Shown here: positions 12,121-24,289 of the stretch, one piece after another
How positions within the stretch are numbered: position 1 is the first letter of the stretch
Layout of the letters: every line of letters starts with the position of its first letter
Origin: Lophius americanus
Taxonomy: Eukaryota; Chordata; Actinopteri; Lophiiformes; Lophiidae
Reading direction: 5' to 3'
Assembly (NCBI GenBank): GCA_037951165.1
Contig: JBBDHG010000116.1
Coordinates: 3,731,501-3,795,500 of the forward strand
Length of the DNA stretch: 64,000 nt
The notes under the pieces: model-generated
Databases searched by the model: none
What the model was told of the DNA's origin: nothing
What the model saw: only the letters and a program-made list of their open reading frames with translations
Translations under genes and position numbers: made by a program

Positions 12121-14217
12121 TCACATTTTCCTCCTTCCTCGCTGCATGTCGTTTTATGCTTGAAACATGTATTCATCTCTCAGGGTCAGTGCTATTCATA
12201 AAGCCCGATTAGTCCTGAGATCCATGGCTCATTACACAGGAAGGCGAAATAGCTTGTGACACCCAGTTATATGTAAGCAGCATCAAGAAGATCGCTGTGC
12301 CATTATTTTCCACCCAAATTAGTAGCAACCCACGTACATAGACAAAAAGAGTATTAGAACGGTTTATAAATGGCTGGAGTGAGATTCATTCTCCGAGCAA
12401 CCAACGTGCACGTTAACAGATCATTCCGATTAAGACCATAACGGCTTATAGTGCAACGCCACATTCACCCATGCATGCAAATAAAGCACCGGTTCACGGA
12501 GGAGGAGGAGATATTTCCACTTGTTTTTCTCGACAGACCCATTATATGGATTCTACCTCATTATTGGAATTTTCTTTTATTGAGGAAAATGCTTGATTTT
12601 AATAAAAAACAATGATTTGTGTAAATGCCAAAAGGTTGTTATATGTGCATCTAGCTCCACCTAGTGGGTATTCATGGTATTTTGCAGCAAAAGTCCCTCT
12701 CTGGGGTCAATTTTGGGTACATTGGCTATCCAACTGTGCCAAATGTTTGAGACCTCCTGGTCCTATTCCACAAAAATCTATGAATAAATGTACTTCGTGT
12801 TTATTTCGATCAAATTCAATGGCGTAGCTCCAGTCTCAGACACTCAGAGTGTTAAATAAACTCAGTCACCTGACCTGACTCGATGATTGCTTTGTTTAAT
12901 GCTGTCATTGTAATATTATGATGTTATAGTGGTTTCTATTTTTTTAAAAGAAATCAGGCAAGGACAGAAACATTGGTATTTTTTGTATTTAGTCAAGGAT
13001 TACTCGCACAAAGTAAAAAGTACTGCGTTACTGATATTGAAAATAGATCATAATAGGTCTCATTATAATTATAGAGGTTATGCAGATACAACTGATAGCT
13101 GTGGGACAAATATAAGTTAATTTTGGGAATGTAAATCAGTCTAGGCTTAACTTAAAACAACCAACCAGCAAAAAAGAGCAACAGATTCCACCCAGGAGTT
13201 CATCATCTTTCTTCTTCTTCTGACTGATGAGTCTCATTCAGGCTCATGAGTGGGTCCATTCCTCACGCATTTATGTCTGACTGATTGCAATATATCTCAG
13301 CAGATCAGAAAATGACAGAATCGCGGAAGGAGTGAAGGGAAAAATCTTCTGGGTGGAAGTAGAAGTGTTTCCCTGAGAGTAGAGTTTTATTTACACTGCA
13401 TGGTGCTGTGGCGTTACAACCCAGTGGCTAAATGAATGATATGAAACAAAACTGTTTTTGCAGGAAAGAGTGTTTTTCTATGTGGCGGACTAGGGTATTT
13501 ATTATGTTCTTTATTGCCCATAACAGTTTTATGCACTGACATTTTAAGTTTGCTACAACGCACATGGTTCTCCTTAAATTGGTAAATACGTTTCACAATT
13601 TTCAGCGAAGTGTGTGTGTGTGTGTGTGTGTGAGATTATGCGATGGTGATAAATTCTGCTGCTTAGTTTAACAGCAGGGAAATACAGTTGAGAGTTTGGA
13701 GAGGTCAGACTATGATATCGCTCTATATCACGACGCATATGCACACACACAGTCTGCGGCGCTCCCTCGCTGCAGGAACAGGGAAACGTGCACGGATTCC
13801 CTCGGGGCCGGCGGGATCAAGGCACTGGCTCGCTAAAGATAGCAATAACTCATTATCTCAACCCAAATGGACTGCATCAACAACGGAGGGAAGAGTTAGG
13901 GCGAGTAGGAGTATTAACTGAGGAAGATTGAATAAAAAGCTCCATTAGAGGTCCGCCGAGTGCCGTCTTTATCAGAGCAGTAAATAAATGGAGCTGAGCG
14001 AAGACTCTGCTCCCCAGTCGCACCCTGTAATTACACTCGCCGTCATTTGTTTGCGGCGCTGTGTCACCTTTCTAAATGAAAACATGAAGGCCAGGGGAGA
14101 GTAGCTTAAGAAGGGAGTGAGGGCCATGGCAAGCACTCCATCTATTAGGTTGTAGAGGGCCATGAGTTCTACAGAGCGTTATAGGTGCCCGAATGTAGAG
14201 GCCCGCATCTGGGCAAC
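12121..14217. other. Intronic sequence, mostly unfeatured
   Basis: Includes a stretch (about 12610-12835) with the phrase AGCTCCACCTAGTGGG that resembles unclassified fish repeats, and a (TG)11 microsatellite at 13611-13632. A GC-richer complex block at 13740-14110 is listed separately. Confidence 0.4.
13740..14110. promoter_or_regulatory. Candidate conserved non-coding element
   Basis: A complex block richer in GC and CpG than its flanks, with words such as CTCGGGGCCGGCGGGATCAA, GAGGTCCGCCGAGTGCCG and CCTGTAATTACACTCGCCG. No coding potential or repeat identity is evident. It may be an intronic enhancer or an unannotated exon. Composition-based inference only. Confidence 0.25.
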
Positions 14218-14310
14218 TGTAGTTCAGGAGGTTGAGCCCTTAATCCACTAATCTAGGAGGTCTGTGGTCTGATCCCAGGCCCCTATATGTCCAAGTCCTT
14301 TAGAAAAACG
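14218..14310 (+). mobile_element. tRNA-SINE head fragment
   Basis: GTAGTTCAGGAGGTTGAGCC resembles the A-box side and GTCTGTGGTCTGATCCCAGG the B-box side of a tRNA-like SINE head. A shortened ATGTCCAAGTCCTTTAG equivalent of the GTGTCGAAGTGTCCTTGAG body follows. Truncated and diverged. Confidence 0.5.
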
Positions 14311-14979
14311 TATGTGACCATAAAGCGTCCTCTCCTCTTTCGTCTTCTATCCTCAGAACTGTGCCGCAATAGTGACAAAGGTGGTTTTTCGTTTCCAAGC
14401 TATCTGAACATGCTGGGCTACGATAGAGATAGTTCTGTGTCTTTAACTAAAACGACCAAAAATTATCTTTATTGACCTTCTACTCTATGACTAAGACATG
14501 GCACCACCTGGGTTTACACGGACCCCGATATTCTAATTAGAATCTGTTTTAAAGCCTAATCCCAATGAAAGTTCTCCATTCAAACAACCCATTCAGAACA
14601 ACATGGCCAGACCTAATGACATTTCACTGAGTTGCAGAGGCGTTGCACAAACCTTTTCATAGATGAGGATGATAAAGAACCACTGGACCATGTAACAGTG
14701 GAACAGATTCTTTACTGGTCGTGTTCTGTCTACTGATGCTCAGCATCATGATGTATGCGCAAGACACCAGCTTCCGTGAAGGACTGGACCACAGCAGCAA
14801 GTTGGGTTTTTAACACCAACTCTCAAAGAATTTAACATTATGGTAGGAAAGTAAGAAAAAATTAACTCTAACAAACTCTCTCGGGAGCAAATTATGATGC
14901 AAATCAGAAAGCTAAATCCCAAAACAACAAAAGTGGAGCAGAACCGCCGTCTCCCCTTTTTATGAAGCAGAGAATGAAA
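14311..14979. other. Intronic sequence without recognised features
   Basis: No supported gene or known repeat. It leads directly into the 33-bp minisatellite. Confidence 0.4.
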
Positions 14980-15392
14980 ACATTGGAGGAAGACCACTGG
15001 TGAAGGTCTCTGACTATGGAGAAAGACCACTGGTGAAGGTCTCTGACTATGGAGAAAGACCACTGTTGAAGGTCTCTGACTATGGAGAAAGACCACTGGT
15101 GAAGGTCTCTGACAATGGAGTAAGACCACTGGTGAAGGTCTCTGACTATAGAGTAAGACCACTGGTGAAGGTCTCTGATTATGGAGGACGACCACTGGTG
15201 AAGGTCTCTGACAATGGCGAAAGACCACTGGTGAAGGGTCTCTGACTATGGAGAAAGACCACTGGTGAAGGTCTCTGACAATGGAGGAAGACCACTGGTG
15301 AAGGTCTCTGATTATGGAGGAAGACCACTGGCGAAGGTCTCTGCCTATGGAGAAAGACCACTGGTGAAGGTCTCTGATAATGGATCACAGCC
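14980..15392. repeat. 33-bp minisatellite, about 12 units
   Basis: Unit GAAGGTCTCTGACTATGGAG followed by AAAGACCACTGGT. GAAGGTCTCTG-type starts occur 12 times between 15002 and 15366, at 33-bp spacing with a single +1 insertion near 15235 (GAAGGGTCTCTG). Because 33 is divisible by three, both strands stay open: an 11-residue KVSDYGERPLV repeat on plus and a VFLHSQRPSPV repeat on minus. Units differ mainly at the TATGGAG/AATGGAG/TATAGAG positions. No promoter, start context or homology supports translation, so I treat it as tandem DNA. Confidence 0.95.
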
Positions 15393-16299
15393 TTCTGGAA
15401 GTATGGTGCAGCACAAGCAGGCTTCATGCAAAGCCCACGGGTGCCTTAAGAAGACTAAAAAATGTATTTCAGCGTTCAGCGTTTTCCCTTCAAGTTTTTA
15501 TTAATCCCAGGTATTTTGTAGAAGCGTTTATAAATGATGCCCCAGATCAGATCATGACTCCTGAGTGCAGGATAGTCCAAAGTACGGGTCAACGGCAGTC
15601 TAGATGAAAAACAGAATGAAATCAGAGCTGGTTTCACAGTTGCACATTTTTATCTGGTCAAGCAAACTATTAGAGATGAAACATTGTCGACTTATTCTCT
15701 AGTGTTAAATGGTAAGGGGGCGGTTCAAAATAAATATGCAAATCAGAAAATGACACTTTGTCCAAAGCGCAGAAATATTGAGATAATTGTTTTTGGCTAC
15801 ACTAGATTGAGTGGATTGTAAATGAAAACCAGATGAAATTCAATTACAAACCACATCCTGTGGCCTCACTGATGTTCGCTGTATGATGCCTTGTTTCCAG
15901 CTGAACACGAAGAAGCCGAGGACCCTGAACCCCTCGCCTCGACAAGCACAATCTACGGGTACATTAGTATGTCGTGCATGAATGTGAGATTTTACGCACC
16001 AATGCTCCTTTCCAAAAAGTCCCGGCGACCGTGTTGGCTCTTCAAAGCTGTTAGCTGTCAGAACCTGTAGTCTAGTATGCTCTTCAAAAACTTGACGCTA
16101 ACATGGTTTGATTTTGGGAGTGCCCAGCAGCGCTGTGGTCGTTGGACAGTTCAGAAACACTCTTTGACACTCCTGTCAGTTACATCAACATCTCCTCAGA
16201 GTTATGAATTGTTAAAATCTCCAAACGTGATAGGGAAGACTGAGATTAAAAGTTTACCATCATTTAGTTTATTAGTCAAAGTTTGGACTCAGATGCTGA
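15393..16299. other. Intronic sequence without recognised features
   Basis: No exon, RNA gene or known mobile element recognised between the minisatellite and the AT-rich tandem region. Confidence 0.4.
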
Positions 16300-16860
16300 C
16301 AACTATATATATATTTATATATATATACACATATATTATATATGTAATATAATATATAATATATCTAAGTTCTATAATTATAATCAGATAGTTTTCAATA
16401 ATTATTTTTTGATTATTTTTAACCAATTAATATTATTCAACTTATGCAATATTTATTTATGTATATTCATATTAATATTTTGAATTAAGTTTTCAATTGT
16501 AATTGTTATATTCATAGTATTTTTATTTAAATTTTATTGTAATTATTTATCATTATTGACTTTATTAACTTATATGTAATTTATTGCAAATGAGATTGTA
16601 ATACAATAAAAATAACAATATACCTATAATCAGATAGTTAATAACCTATTGATATTATTCAACTTATTTAATACTTATTCATTTGTATTTATATTAATAT
16701 TTTGAATTTTTAATGAAGTTTTCGATTTTAACTGCAATTTTCATCGTATTTTATTTTTGCATTTTATTGTAATTATTTATCATTATTGACTTTATTATTA
16801 AGTTATATAAAATTTATAAAATAGTAATAATAATATATCTAAGTTCCATAATTATAATAA
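16300..16860. repeat. AT-rich tandem duplication, about 237-bp unit
   Basis: After a short (TA)n patch (16300-16360), ATATCTAAGTT at 16361 recurs at 16835 (474 bp, or 2 x 237). Within this, ATCAGATAGTT recurs at 16383 and 16629, TATTATTCAACTTAT and CATATTAATATTTTGAAT/TATATTAATATTTTGAAT recur, and ATTGTAATTATTTATCATTA occurs twice. So about two diverged copies plus the start of a third are present. Strongly AT-rich with no coding potential. Confidence 0.75.
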
Positions 16861-18539
16861 ACTGGTCTTGTGAACATAGGCATAGAAGTAAAAGTTTGAT
16901 TATTGTCCTTCTTCAAAAATAGCAGAAAATGCAAATATGAACAGAAAAGGCACACGAGTCCTCCCAAATAACACAAGTGGATAATCACATATTCATTGTT
17001 CCGTCCGGGGAGGCATCTGATGTGAAATTGAAAGCACCGTTGCTTAATCATCAATCTTCACGAAGAGCCTCAAACGCGCCACCGTAGAAACAATGTTCTC
17101 GGCAATCTGGACGTGCAGAAATCAATAGATGCTGAATAAAGCCTGAGGAAGAGCAAGGAGCTCCAAACCCCTCGTCAACATCCGTATACTTCAGATGTCT
17201 TGTGATCAACTGTTTTGAGAGTGTGTGTAAAAATCAGATGATGCCATAAATATTTCTATTTTAGAAGTAGGGAGTAAATAAAGTCTGGTATCAGTCCTTG
17301 TATTTTATTTTGTGGTTCCATGAATATCCAAAGTATGTCGGGTCCAGCGGCTCGCGGTATCTATGAATGTGCTCGGCTGCTGAGGCGTTCATGCTTCACA
17401 TTCCTCACTAGCAACATTCTCAAACATGGATTAACATAATGTCATCATTCCCGTCCCGTACTGTAGCACATACCCCACGCTAGCCACTTTCTTAAAGAGG
17501 CAAAGTCTAAAATGTACAGGTATCTCTTTAAATAAAAGGAATCTAATATTCATAAAATGTTTTTTTGGGGGCGGTATAATCAGCCGATAATTAGATTTTT
17601 TTTTTTTAAAGTTACTTTGTAAAAAAAGGACCTTTAAATCCCCAGAGTAGGCGGGTTTATAGGTCGAAATGGCAGAAAGATGAACGTCAACGTTTCGCCT
17701 CCAAAACCCGACAAGGAAGAAGACGTTGAGTACGTTGTGGCTGGATGACTGGTTTGTGCTGTGAGAACAAGATGAACCTTTCTATTACGCCTTAACAAAA
17801 CAATAAGTCTCCCCGGACGGGATCTTCTGAAACATTCCCCCTTAAAATGACATAGATTGGAGTTCATATAGTTTGAAGTAAATATCTGAGTGCCTGAACA
17901 TCCGTCTGTGTTGAAGGTGAAACCTCAAGATGGCCTCAGGTGAAGAAGACTGTAGTGTAGAAGACAGCTGCAGAGACTCACACCCCGTCCCACCACTCAG
18001 TGCCACATAGTCGGCATGCCTTCAGGTTTGGGAGTCCCCCCCAGAGCAGCCTGTTATTGGTCCGCCTGTTGGCATGTGTGGTTTGGAGCCGCAACGCTAA
18101 TGCAAGCAAACACCACCCAAAGCGGGAGTGGAGGAGGCAATAAACAGGACAGCTGAGCGGAAATCTTCACTTTGATGGTCTTGCTCACTCTTGCTGGGTC
18201 GCATAAGAAAAAAAGAAAAATGTAGATCTCTACTAGAGGGATTCATAATAGAATCCAGTAAACTATAAAAAAAATTTGGAAAGTGCCAACCCTTTTAAAC
18301 AAAGTCACTGTCAGCTATAAACAAAAATTCATAGAACTATTTTTAGCTCCACTCCTAGAGTTGAGATATAATTGGCAAACTTTGTAGTGAAGCTGCAAAA
18401 AACTGATTATTGGTGGCAGATATTCTCCAGATTGTACAGGGAACAAAGACTGGGAGGACAGACAGCGATCAAATCTGAGAGGCTAAATACGGGAAAGTGA
18501 CATAGTTTACACTCGTAAACATTGTCCATGTGTTGGAAG
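16861..18539. other. Intronic sequence, mostly unfeatured
   Basis: Contains homopolymer-rich stretches near 17560-17620 and a block at 17940-18130 with mixed complexity. The 17634-17867 open frame (minus) has no recognised domain. Confidence 0.4.
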
Positions 18540-18925
18540 ATGAATAATGGTGCAAAACAAAAATCTTTATTTGCTTTATGGTCTGAGTGGGTTTTGTCAT
18601 CCACGACAGCAACGGTTTATACCCCAAAAACCCCCAAACCCCTGCAATGTACGATCAATCTACTGGTTGAACTCCTCCTCAAATTCAACGTCAAGTTATG
18701 TCTCGACAACAGTGTTATTTATCAAAAGAAAAAACTCTCCTTAGTTAGTAAAATATGAACTATTACAGTAAAATGTCAAATATATAGAAGATAGATCTCC
18801 TTGAGTCGGTACATATGCACTCAGTTTGGACTAAATCAGTTGAGAAATTATGGCCTGAAAACTTTTAGAGACAAAGCGCCCCCTAGTGTCAGAAATATAA
18901 AACGCAATGATACATGAAAGAGTTT
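18540..18925 (+). repeat. Dispersed repeat family B, copy 1
   Basis: TTGAACTCCTCCTCAAATTC, GTAAAATATGAACTATTACA, CTCCTTGAGTCGGTACATAT, CAGTTTGGACTAAATC and GCGCCCCCTAGTGTCAGAAA line up in the same order with 31760-32300. Words such as GGACTAAATC...GCGCCCCCTAGTG are typical of an abundant but unclassified teleost repeat. No coding capacity. Confidence 0.65.
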
Positions 18926-19149
18926 TTGAGGTTATCACATTTATGGATCTGGAAAGGATCTGTGGCGGAGGCGTTAGTGCTGGGGCAGGTGCTTAAAAGC
19001 CCCCTCGCAAACAAATAAACGGACCCATTCAAACGAACATCCTCCGACCTTCCTTGGAGGTAATATTTATACCCCGGAGAAGACAGTGATGTAATGGAAT
19101 CATCATCGCCGCCCCCACCGTCTCTTTTGAAGATCTTTCGTGTTAGTAC

Positions 19150-19315
19150 GATAACTCAAAAACTATATCATGGATTCAAATTTTATATCAACATTGACCT
19201 TAGTGCGAGGAAGAACTGGATTTTCTCACCCATTGTCCAGATTTAGTCCAAATTTGTTGCATATGAATCGACTCAAGCAGATCTTTAATGTATATATAAC
19301 ATTTTACTCTAACAG
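19150..19315 (-). repeat. Dispersed repeat family B, copy 2 (inverted)
   Basis: Read on the minus strand it gives GAACTGTTAGAGTAAAATGT, ATCTGCTTGAGTCGATTCAT, CAAATTTGGACTAAATC, GCACTAAGGTCAATG and TTTTTGAGTTATCGT. This is the same succession as in copy 3 (about 32040-32280). It lies head-to-head near copy 1, about 230 bp away. Confidence 0.65.
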
Positions 19316-20336
19316 TTCATATTTATTTATTTATTTTCACCAAGCAGACCTTTTCTTTTTCAAACCAAAAATACTGTGGTTATACATTTCACATTTATTT
19401 TTTAAAAGTTTAATCAGGGTTGTTTTTTTTACATAATGCAGGGGATTGGGGACTTCCCCAAGATATAGGCCTAGTTACAGTTATATTTGACCGTTGACCA
19501 TATTGATCTCATACTGGGTCAGAATAGCCTTGAACACCTTGACGAGGTTTTATCCAACAGTGAAGCTGTTGCCCGGCAGCCATGTTGGTGTGTCGTGACT
19601 TGAAATGGGAAAATCGAAAAAAATTTAAAAAATTCCAGTCTGGTTACATAATCAACACCGGCATATAAAAGAACGAGCAGGACAGAAGTGGTCATAGACC
19701 CAAAACATAAAACCTGCAAGTCTTTTCTCACACAGAATATCAGAGTCCCACAGCAAACCAGCAAAAGGTTTAGACTGGGTTTAAAGGTGATAGGCAGACG
19801 AATGTTGAGTTTGTCCATGATTGGATTTCACATTTTCACTGTTGGTGCTCGGGCTGCTGAGGTCAATAATTCTAATTCCTTTGCATATTGTCTGAGAATG
19901 GGAAATATCCTTTAAAATATATAATCTCAGAGGACAGCTTCAAAGAGAGAACACAAAATACAAACTATTTCCGCTCACTGTGCGAGGATCACAGTAACCT
20001 ATGCTAGGCTTTGGTCGTTGATACAGACAAACAGAGGGAGCTGGCAGCCTCCTCCACCCGGGATGTTCCTTCAGGCTCTGCAGGTTTGGACCACTGCCTT
20101 CTGCCAACACTTCCCCTGGAGAATAGATGTTTCTCAACCATGAGGAAGAATTTGGCAGAGTTTTGATTTTCGTACAGACCGTAGCAATGTATTGTTGAGA
20201 AACGTGCCAAAGACACAAAGACAACCGGAGATCTTAATTATCCACGATGCAAGGTTAAGCCATGTTCTCTACTCAGACGTAAGCGTAGAAGAAATGTATG
20301 CGGAGAAGGTTTGCCTTGTTGAATCCCAATCAGAAG
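19316..20336. other. Intronic sequence without recognised features
   Basis: Mixed sequence with no supported exon. Overlapping minus-strand frames near 19940-20224 show no domain. Confidence 0.4.
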
Positions 20337-20602
20337 ATCTTAGAGGCCCAGCCCAGGCCAACACTGACGAGACATGGTTTGGAAGGTTCCAGCGCAGAAG
20401 GAGCTGAGTGGGTTTCAACTAAAGAATGAAGTCATCAGATGCCCCAGTTGTTGTAGATGAACACATTCTGTTATGTTCTAAGACAGCTCTGGAGGTTATT
20501 CTTCTAACCGGAGACACCCGGTTGTCACTTTCTGCTGGAATGACAGCAGATGTCTATTGATCTGGAGGAGAGCGAGGCTCAGCCAGGAGACGCTCAAACA
20601 CA
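20337..20602 (+). repeat. Left arm of a long inverted repeat
   Basis: Begins ATCTTAGAGGCCCAGCCCAG and ends CCAGGAGACGCTCAAACACA. Its reverse complement matches 21819-22085 over the full 266/267 bp with about seven substitutions and one single-base gap, about 97% identity by eye. Homology stops sharply at both ends. I do not recognise it as a named element. Confidence 0.92.
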
Positions 20603-21818
20603 TGACGTGTCCTCCCGCCGTCAACCATGATGGAGGTCAGCACAATTCCTGCTTAAAAGTTGTAGGTATGGGACATGGGAATTAATGGGAAACCAACCGT
20701 GTTTTAGGGACCAGCTTTTTGCCCTCTAAAAGGGAAAGTCCCCCACATTGTGACAGATTTATACCCAGAATATGAGTAGTACACACACACACACATACAC
20801 ACATACACTCACACACACGTCTGCCATGCATAGATAAGAGGTATGGGGAGATTAACCTGGGGAGTGTTGTCTTATACAGTCAGGTGCAGATAACCACCAG
20901 TTAGAAGTAGACATGTGATAGTGGATAGTGGACACCTCCACTTAAACAATAAATTGTAGATAAAGTCTCTCTGTCATCCGCTCACAGAAAGTATCGTCGG
21001 AAACATGCGAAGCTCAGGACTTTGTTTGAAGAGATCTGGATACAGAGTAATGTGCCGGTTCTGTACAGGTAGATACAGTCGACTGTAAGACATAGTAACA
21101 CAGTGTGAGGTGCAGAGAACCAGCGCACTGTGGAGCGCGAAGAGTTGAACTTGTAGGTCAGAAGCATTGATCGAAATGTTGTTATGCACCAGTGTTTTAT
21201 AGTCATTGTATTTCCCAATTTAAAAAAAGAAATGCATGGAACACAACACAACACAAATTTCCCTTTTTTAATTTACAATTCCCCAACAAGTATCAAAAGT
21301 GTAACTTTTGTGATTATGTTTTTACAACAGGAAAATAAGATATTTTCCTTGCTTTGTTCAAAATATGTGTTCAGAGCATATTACGTATTAAAGTATTATA
21401 ACTGTTAAATGCTCGGAACTTTTCTTTGTTAAAAAAATGTAAGCTGGAAATTAATAATCACTTATAAAGTCCTATTAGGAGCTTTTCAAATCTTTCTACA
21501 TAGTTTGTATCATCATGATCAGATAATAATATAATAATAATCGTCAATCATAAAATGATTATTACAAATATAGTTTGTATTTCATTTTATTTGAAACATT
21601 TGACACAAAACAATCTTTTTTTTTATCATCTAAGCTAATTTTAAATATCACAACCACAACTTTTAACACCTGTTGCCCTTATTGAGATATTCTGGCGTTG
21701 GGTTACCACTTCTCAAGGTTATATCCAAACGAACAGATGCCAGTTATCTGTCCTCTACACGAGAGCTGCTGCTTCCCCAGACGCGTCAGAGTGGATGAGA
21801 GTGTCTCCGCTTGTCCTC
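20603..21818. other. Spacer between inverted-repeat arms
   Basis: About 1.2 kb between the two arms, containing a (CA)n-type patch (20781-20817), AT-rich DNA around 21250-21680, and no recognisable transposase or exon. If the arms are terminal repeats of one element, this would be its non-coding interior. Confidence 0.6.
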
Positions 21819-22085
21819 TGTGTTTGAGCGTCTCCTGGCTGAGCCTCGCTCCCCTCCAGATCAATAGACATCTGCTGTCATTCCAGCAGAAAGTGACAAC
21901 CGGGTGTCTCCGGTTAGAAGAATAACCTCAAGAGCTGCCTTAGAACATCACAGAATGTGTTCATCTACAACAACTGGGGCATCTGATGACTTCATTCTTT
22001 AGTTGAAACCCTCTCAGCTCCTTCTGCGCTGGAACCTTCCAGACCATGTCTCGGTCAGTGTTGGCCTGGGCTGGGCCTCTAAGAT
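21819..22085 (-). repeat. Right arm of a long inverted repeat
   Basis: Begins TGTGTTTGAGCGTCTCCTGG and ends GGCCTGGGCTGGGCCTCTAA plus GAT, the inverted partner of 20337-20602. It abuts the (TA)n tract starting at 22083. The outer ends read TA-GAGGCCCAG and CTGGGCCTC-TA, so a TA target duplication is possible but not proven. Confidence 0.92.
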
Positions 22086-22170
22086 ATAGAGATATAGATC
22101 TCTATATATATATATCTATATACATATATATATATCTATATACATATATATATACATACATATCTATATA

Positions 22171-22256
<86 letters not shown>
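22083..22256. repeat. (TA)n-rich tract
   Basis: About 170 bp of TA repeats, interrupted by ATAGATCTC and ATACAT in its first half and pure in the second half (about 22170-22256). Self-complementary and prone to cruciform extrusion. It directly adjoins the right inverted-repeat arm. Confidence 0.95.
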
Positions 22257-22258
<2 letters not shown>

Positions 22259-22364
22259 ATGGGTAATGCCTGTGGAGAAAGAGTGAAGAGGTTGACATAA
22301 AATAAATATCTATCTCGTTGCACCCTCGGGCCACGGTTGCTGCTTATTTCATTCTATTATCTCA

Positions 22365-22825
22365 TCTTTGACACATGCTCAGTCTCAGTCTCATCATCTA
22401 TCTATCTGCCTCACAGTGTTGAGTATCTTTAATATCTTCTGCCTTCATTCAGCTGGCCATATCTACCCAGTATCACAATGACACACCTGTATTCTCATTG
22501 CCTGCGGCCCGTACGGCTTTGCACATGAGACCATGCCCATCTCTGCAGATGGTGGACCCACAGGGTGGTGGCTCCATGAAATTTGTTCGGGCTGGGCCCG
22601 GTCGAGTCCAATGGAAAGAGGCCAGGAACCAGCCCCCTTCCCCATCTCCATCTACTCCTCACAGATCCATTAGCCTCATCATTCGTCAATCTCAGCAGAG
22701 TCATCACCCAAAACCACCAGAATATCCCTTCCTCTTAGGGTGGATACCCCTCAATCACAATTGCCCTGTAAAGTCTGAGCGCCAAAGACTTTGGTAATGG
22801 ATTAGTTTTCACGTCGTCAGTTGGA
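22365..22825 (+). repeat. Dispersed repeat family A, copy 1
   Basis: Starts ACACATGCTCAGTCTCAGTC. Its conserved core reads CATCTCCATCTACTCCTCAC, CATCATTCGTCAATCTCAGC and AGAGTCATCAC, and it ends AAAGTCTGAGCGCCAAAGAC plus TTTGGTAATGGATTAGTTTTC. The same order of words recurs at 31105-31520, 34045-34275 and 50955-51335. No protein similarity or tRNA-like head was seen. I do not recognise the family. Confidence 0.65.
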
Positions 22826-23740
22826 AAGAATCATCCTTTTTTTCATTCTCCATCTTTCCTGATTGAAATAGATGCATGAGGAGGAGGAAAGAATTGGAGA
22901 AGAAAAATGACTTTGGCAGATTGTGAGCTAGAAGTAGGATGGATATGGAGCAGAGAGTCAGTGTGGAGGTGGAGGAATGAGAAGAAGAGAAGGAGAGCCA
23001 GGGAGATGAAGGTGGATTCAGAGGATAATAGAAAGGGAAATGGAAGAGATAGAAAGTGAGAGCATGACAAAGCCACAGAAGAATGACGTTCTGATTGCAT
23101 GAAGATGCAGAGGGCAGAAGTTAGGGGTTCGCTGTCTGCAAAATAATTCAACATAACGATTTTCGATGTAATTTCTTTTCAGTTTAAATGTCCTCTGCAT
23201 TATCTAATTCAATTTGGGCAGAAAGTAATTCAAATTAGCGTTTGAACACACACAAGTCTCCGAAAGCCAAGTCATCCGCAGTCTAATAACGTTCAGTGCT
23301 CTAGATTGCCATTTAACATTCTAAACACGCGGTGACTGTGTCATGAACATTTGTGGAATGGGAGAATAAAAAACACTATATTTCAGATAACCTTTGACCC
23401 TCAGCTCTTATCCAATGCAGAGGTTATTGCCCCGAGCAGAAGAGGTACTGAGTGAAACCCGGAGTCTGTGAACATGAAGCCATGAGCCAACAAGTCATTT
23501 AAACATGAATTTAATTAGCGGAATTTAAAGGCGCTGGTTTCTCATTTTCTTTTTTTTTTACAAAACCTGCCATTGAGGACAAAATAATGTCATACGTCGG
23601 CGTTACAGAAATTTGTCAATTTTGACAAATGGAGAATCCTGCTTTTATTATTTGGCACACAAAAAAAAGCGACGGAGCGCTAAACTTCACTAGCAAAGAA
23701 AAAACTAGCAAAGGTTTTACAGAATGACTAAATAAAGGGA
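22826..23740. other. Intronic sequence with one complex block
   Basis: A purine-rich stretch (22870-23080) is followed by complex AT-rich sequence (about 23190-23345) with AATTCAAATTAGCG-type words that could be conserved non-coding DNA. No exon recognised. Confidence 0.35.
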
Positions 23741-23893
<153 letters not shown>

Positions 23894-24289
23894 TAAATAA
23901 AGGAACTACTTAATGACATAATTTTTGACAGATGAAGACCAGCCCAGATTCTTGCACAGGGAGGGTTGAGCTGTGCTCCAGCATACGGGACTTCATTGTT
24001 CGATGCTACTAAATTTTACATACCGCACCTTAACGATATCACGCAAAACTCAAACCTAAATTATATAGATATCTTACAACATTAAAGATAGACTGGATAT
24101 ATTTGAAACAACTTCTCGGGCAGAATGAATTCGTAGTGTGCCTGTAATGTCACGGCAGCCACCTCTCCGAGGAAGGACTGAGAGCGTTGGGAACAAATCA
24201 AACAGAAGGTTCTCCGGCCTAGAATCTGAAAACATGTCCTTTCATCAAACTTGCCGTTGAGCAGTATAACAAGTGCTTTTTTGTGTCAC

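Noticed and set aside
14980..15392. CRISPR-like array
   Set aside because: Units are contiguous with no unique spacers, in eukaryotic DNA with no cas genes.
14746..15504. Repeat protein on either strand over the 33-bp array
   Set aside because: Kept as a tandem repeat: stop-free frames follow from a period divisible by three, a +1 insertion breaks the frame, and no start or transcript evidence exists.
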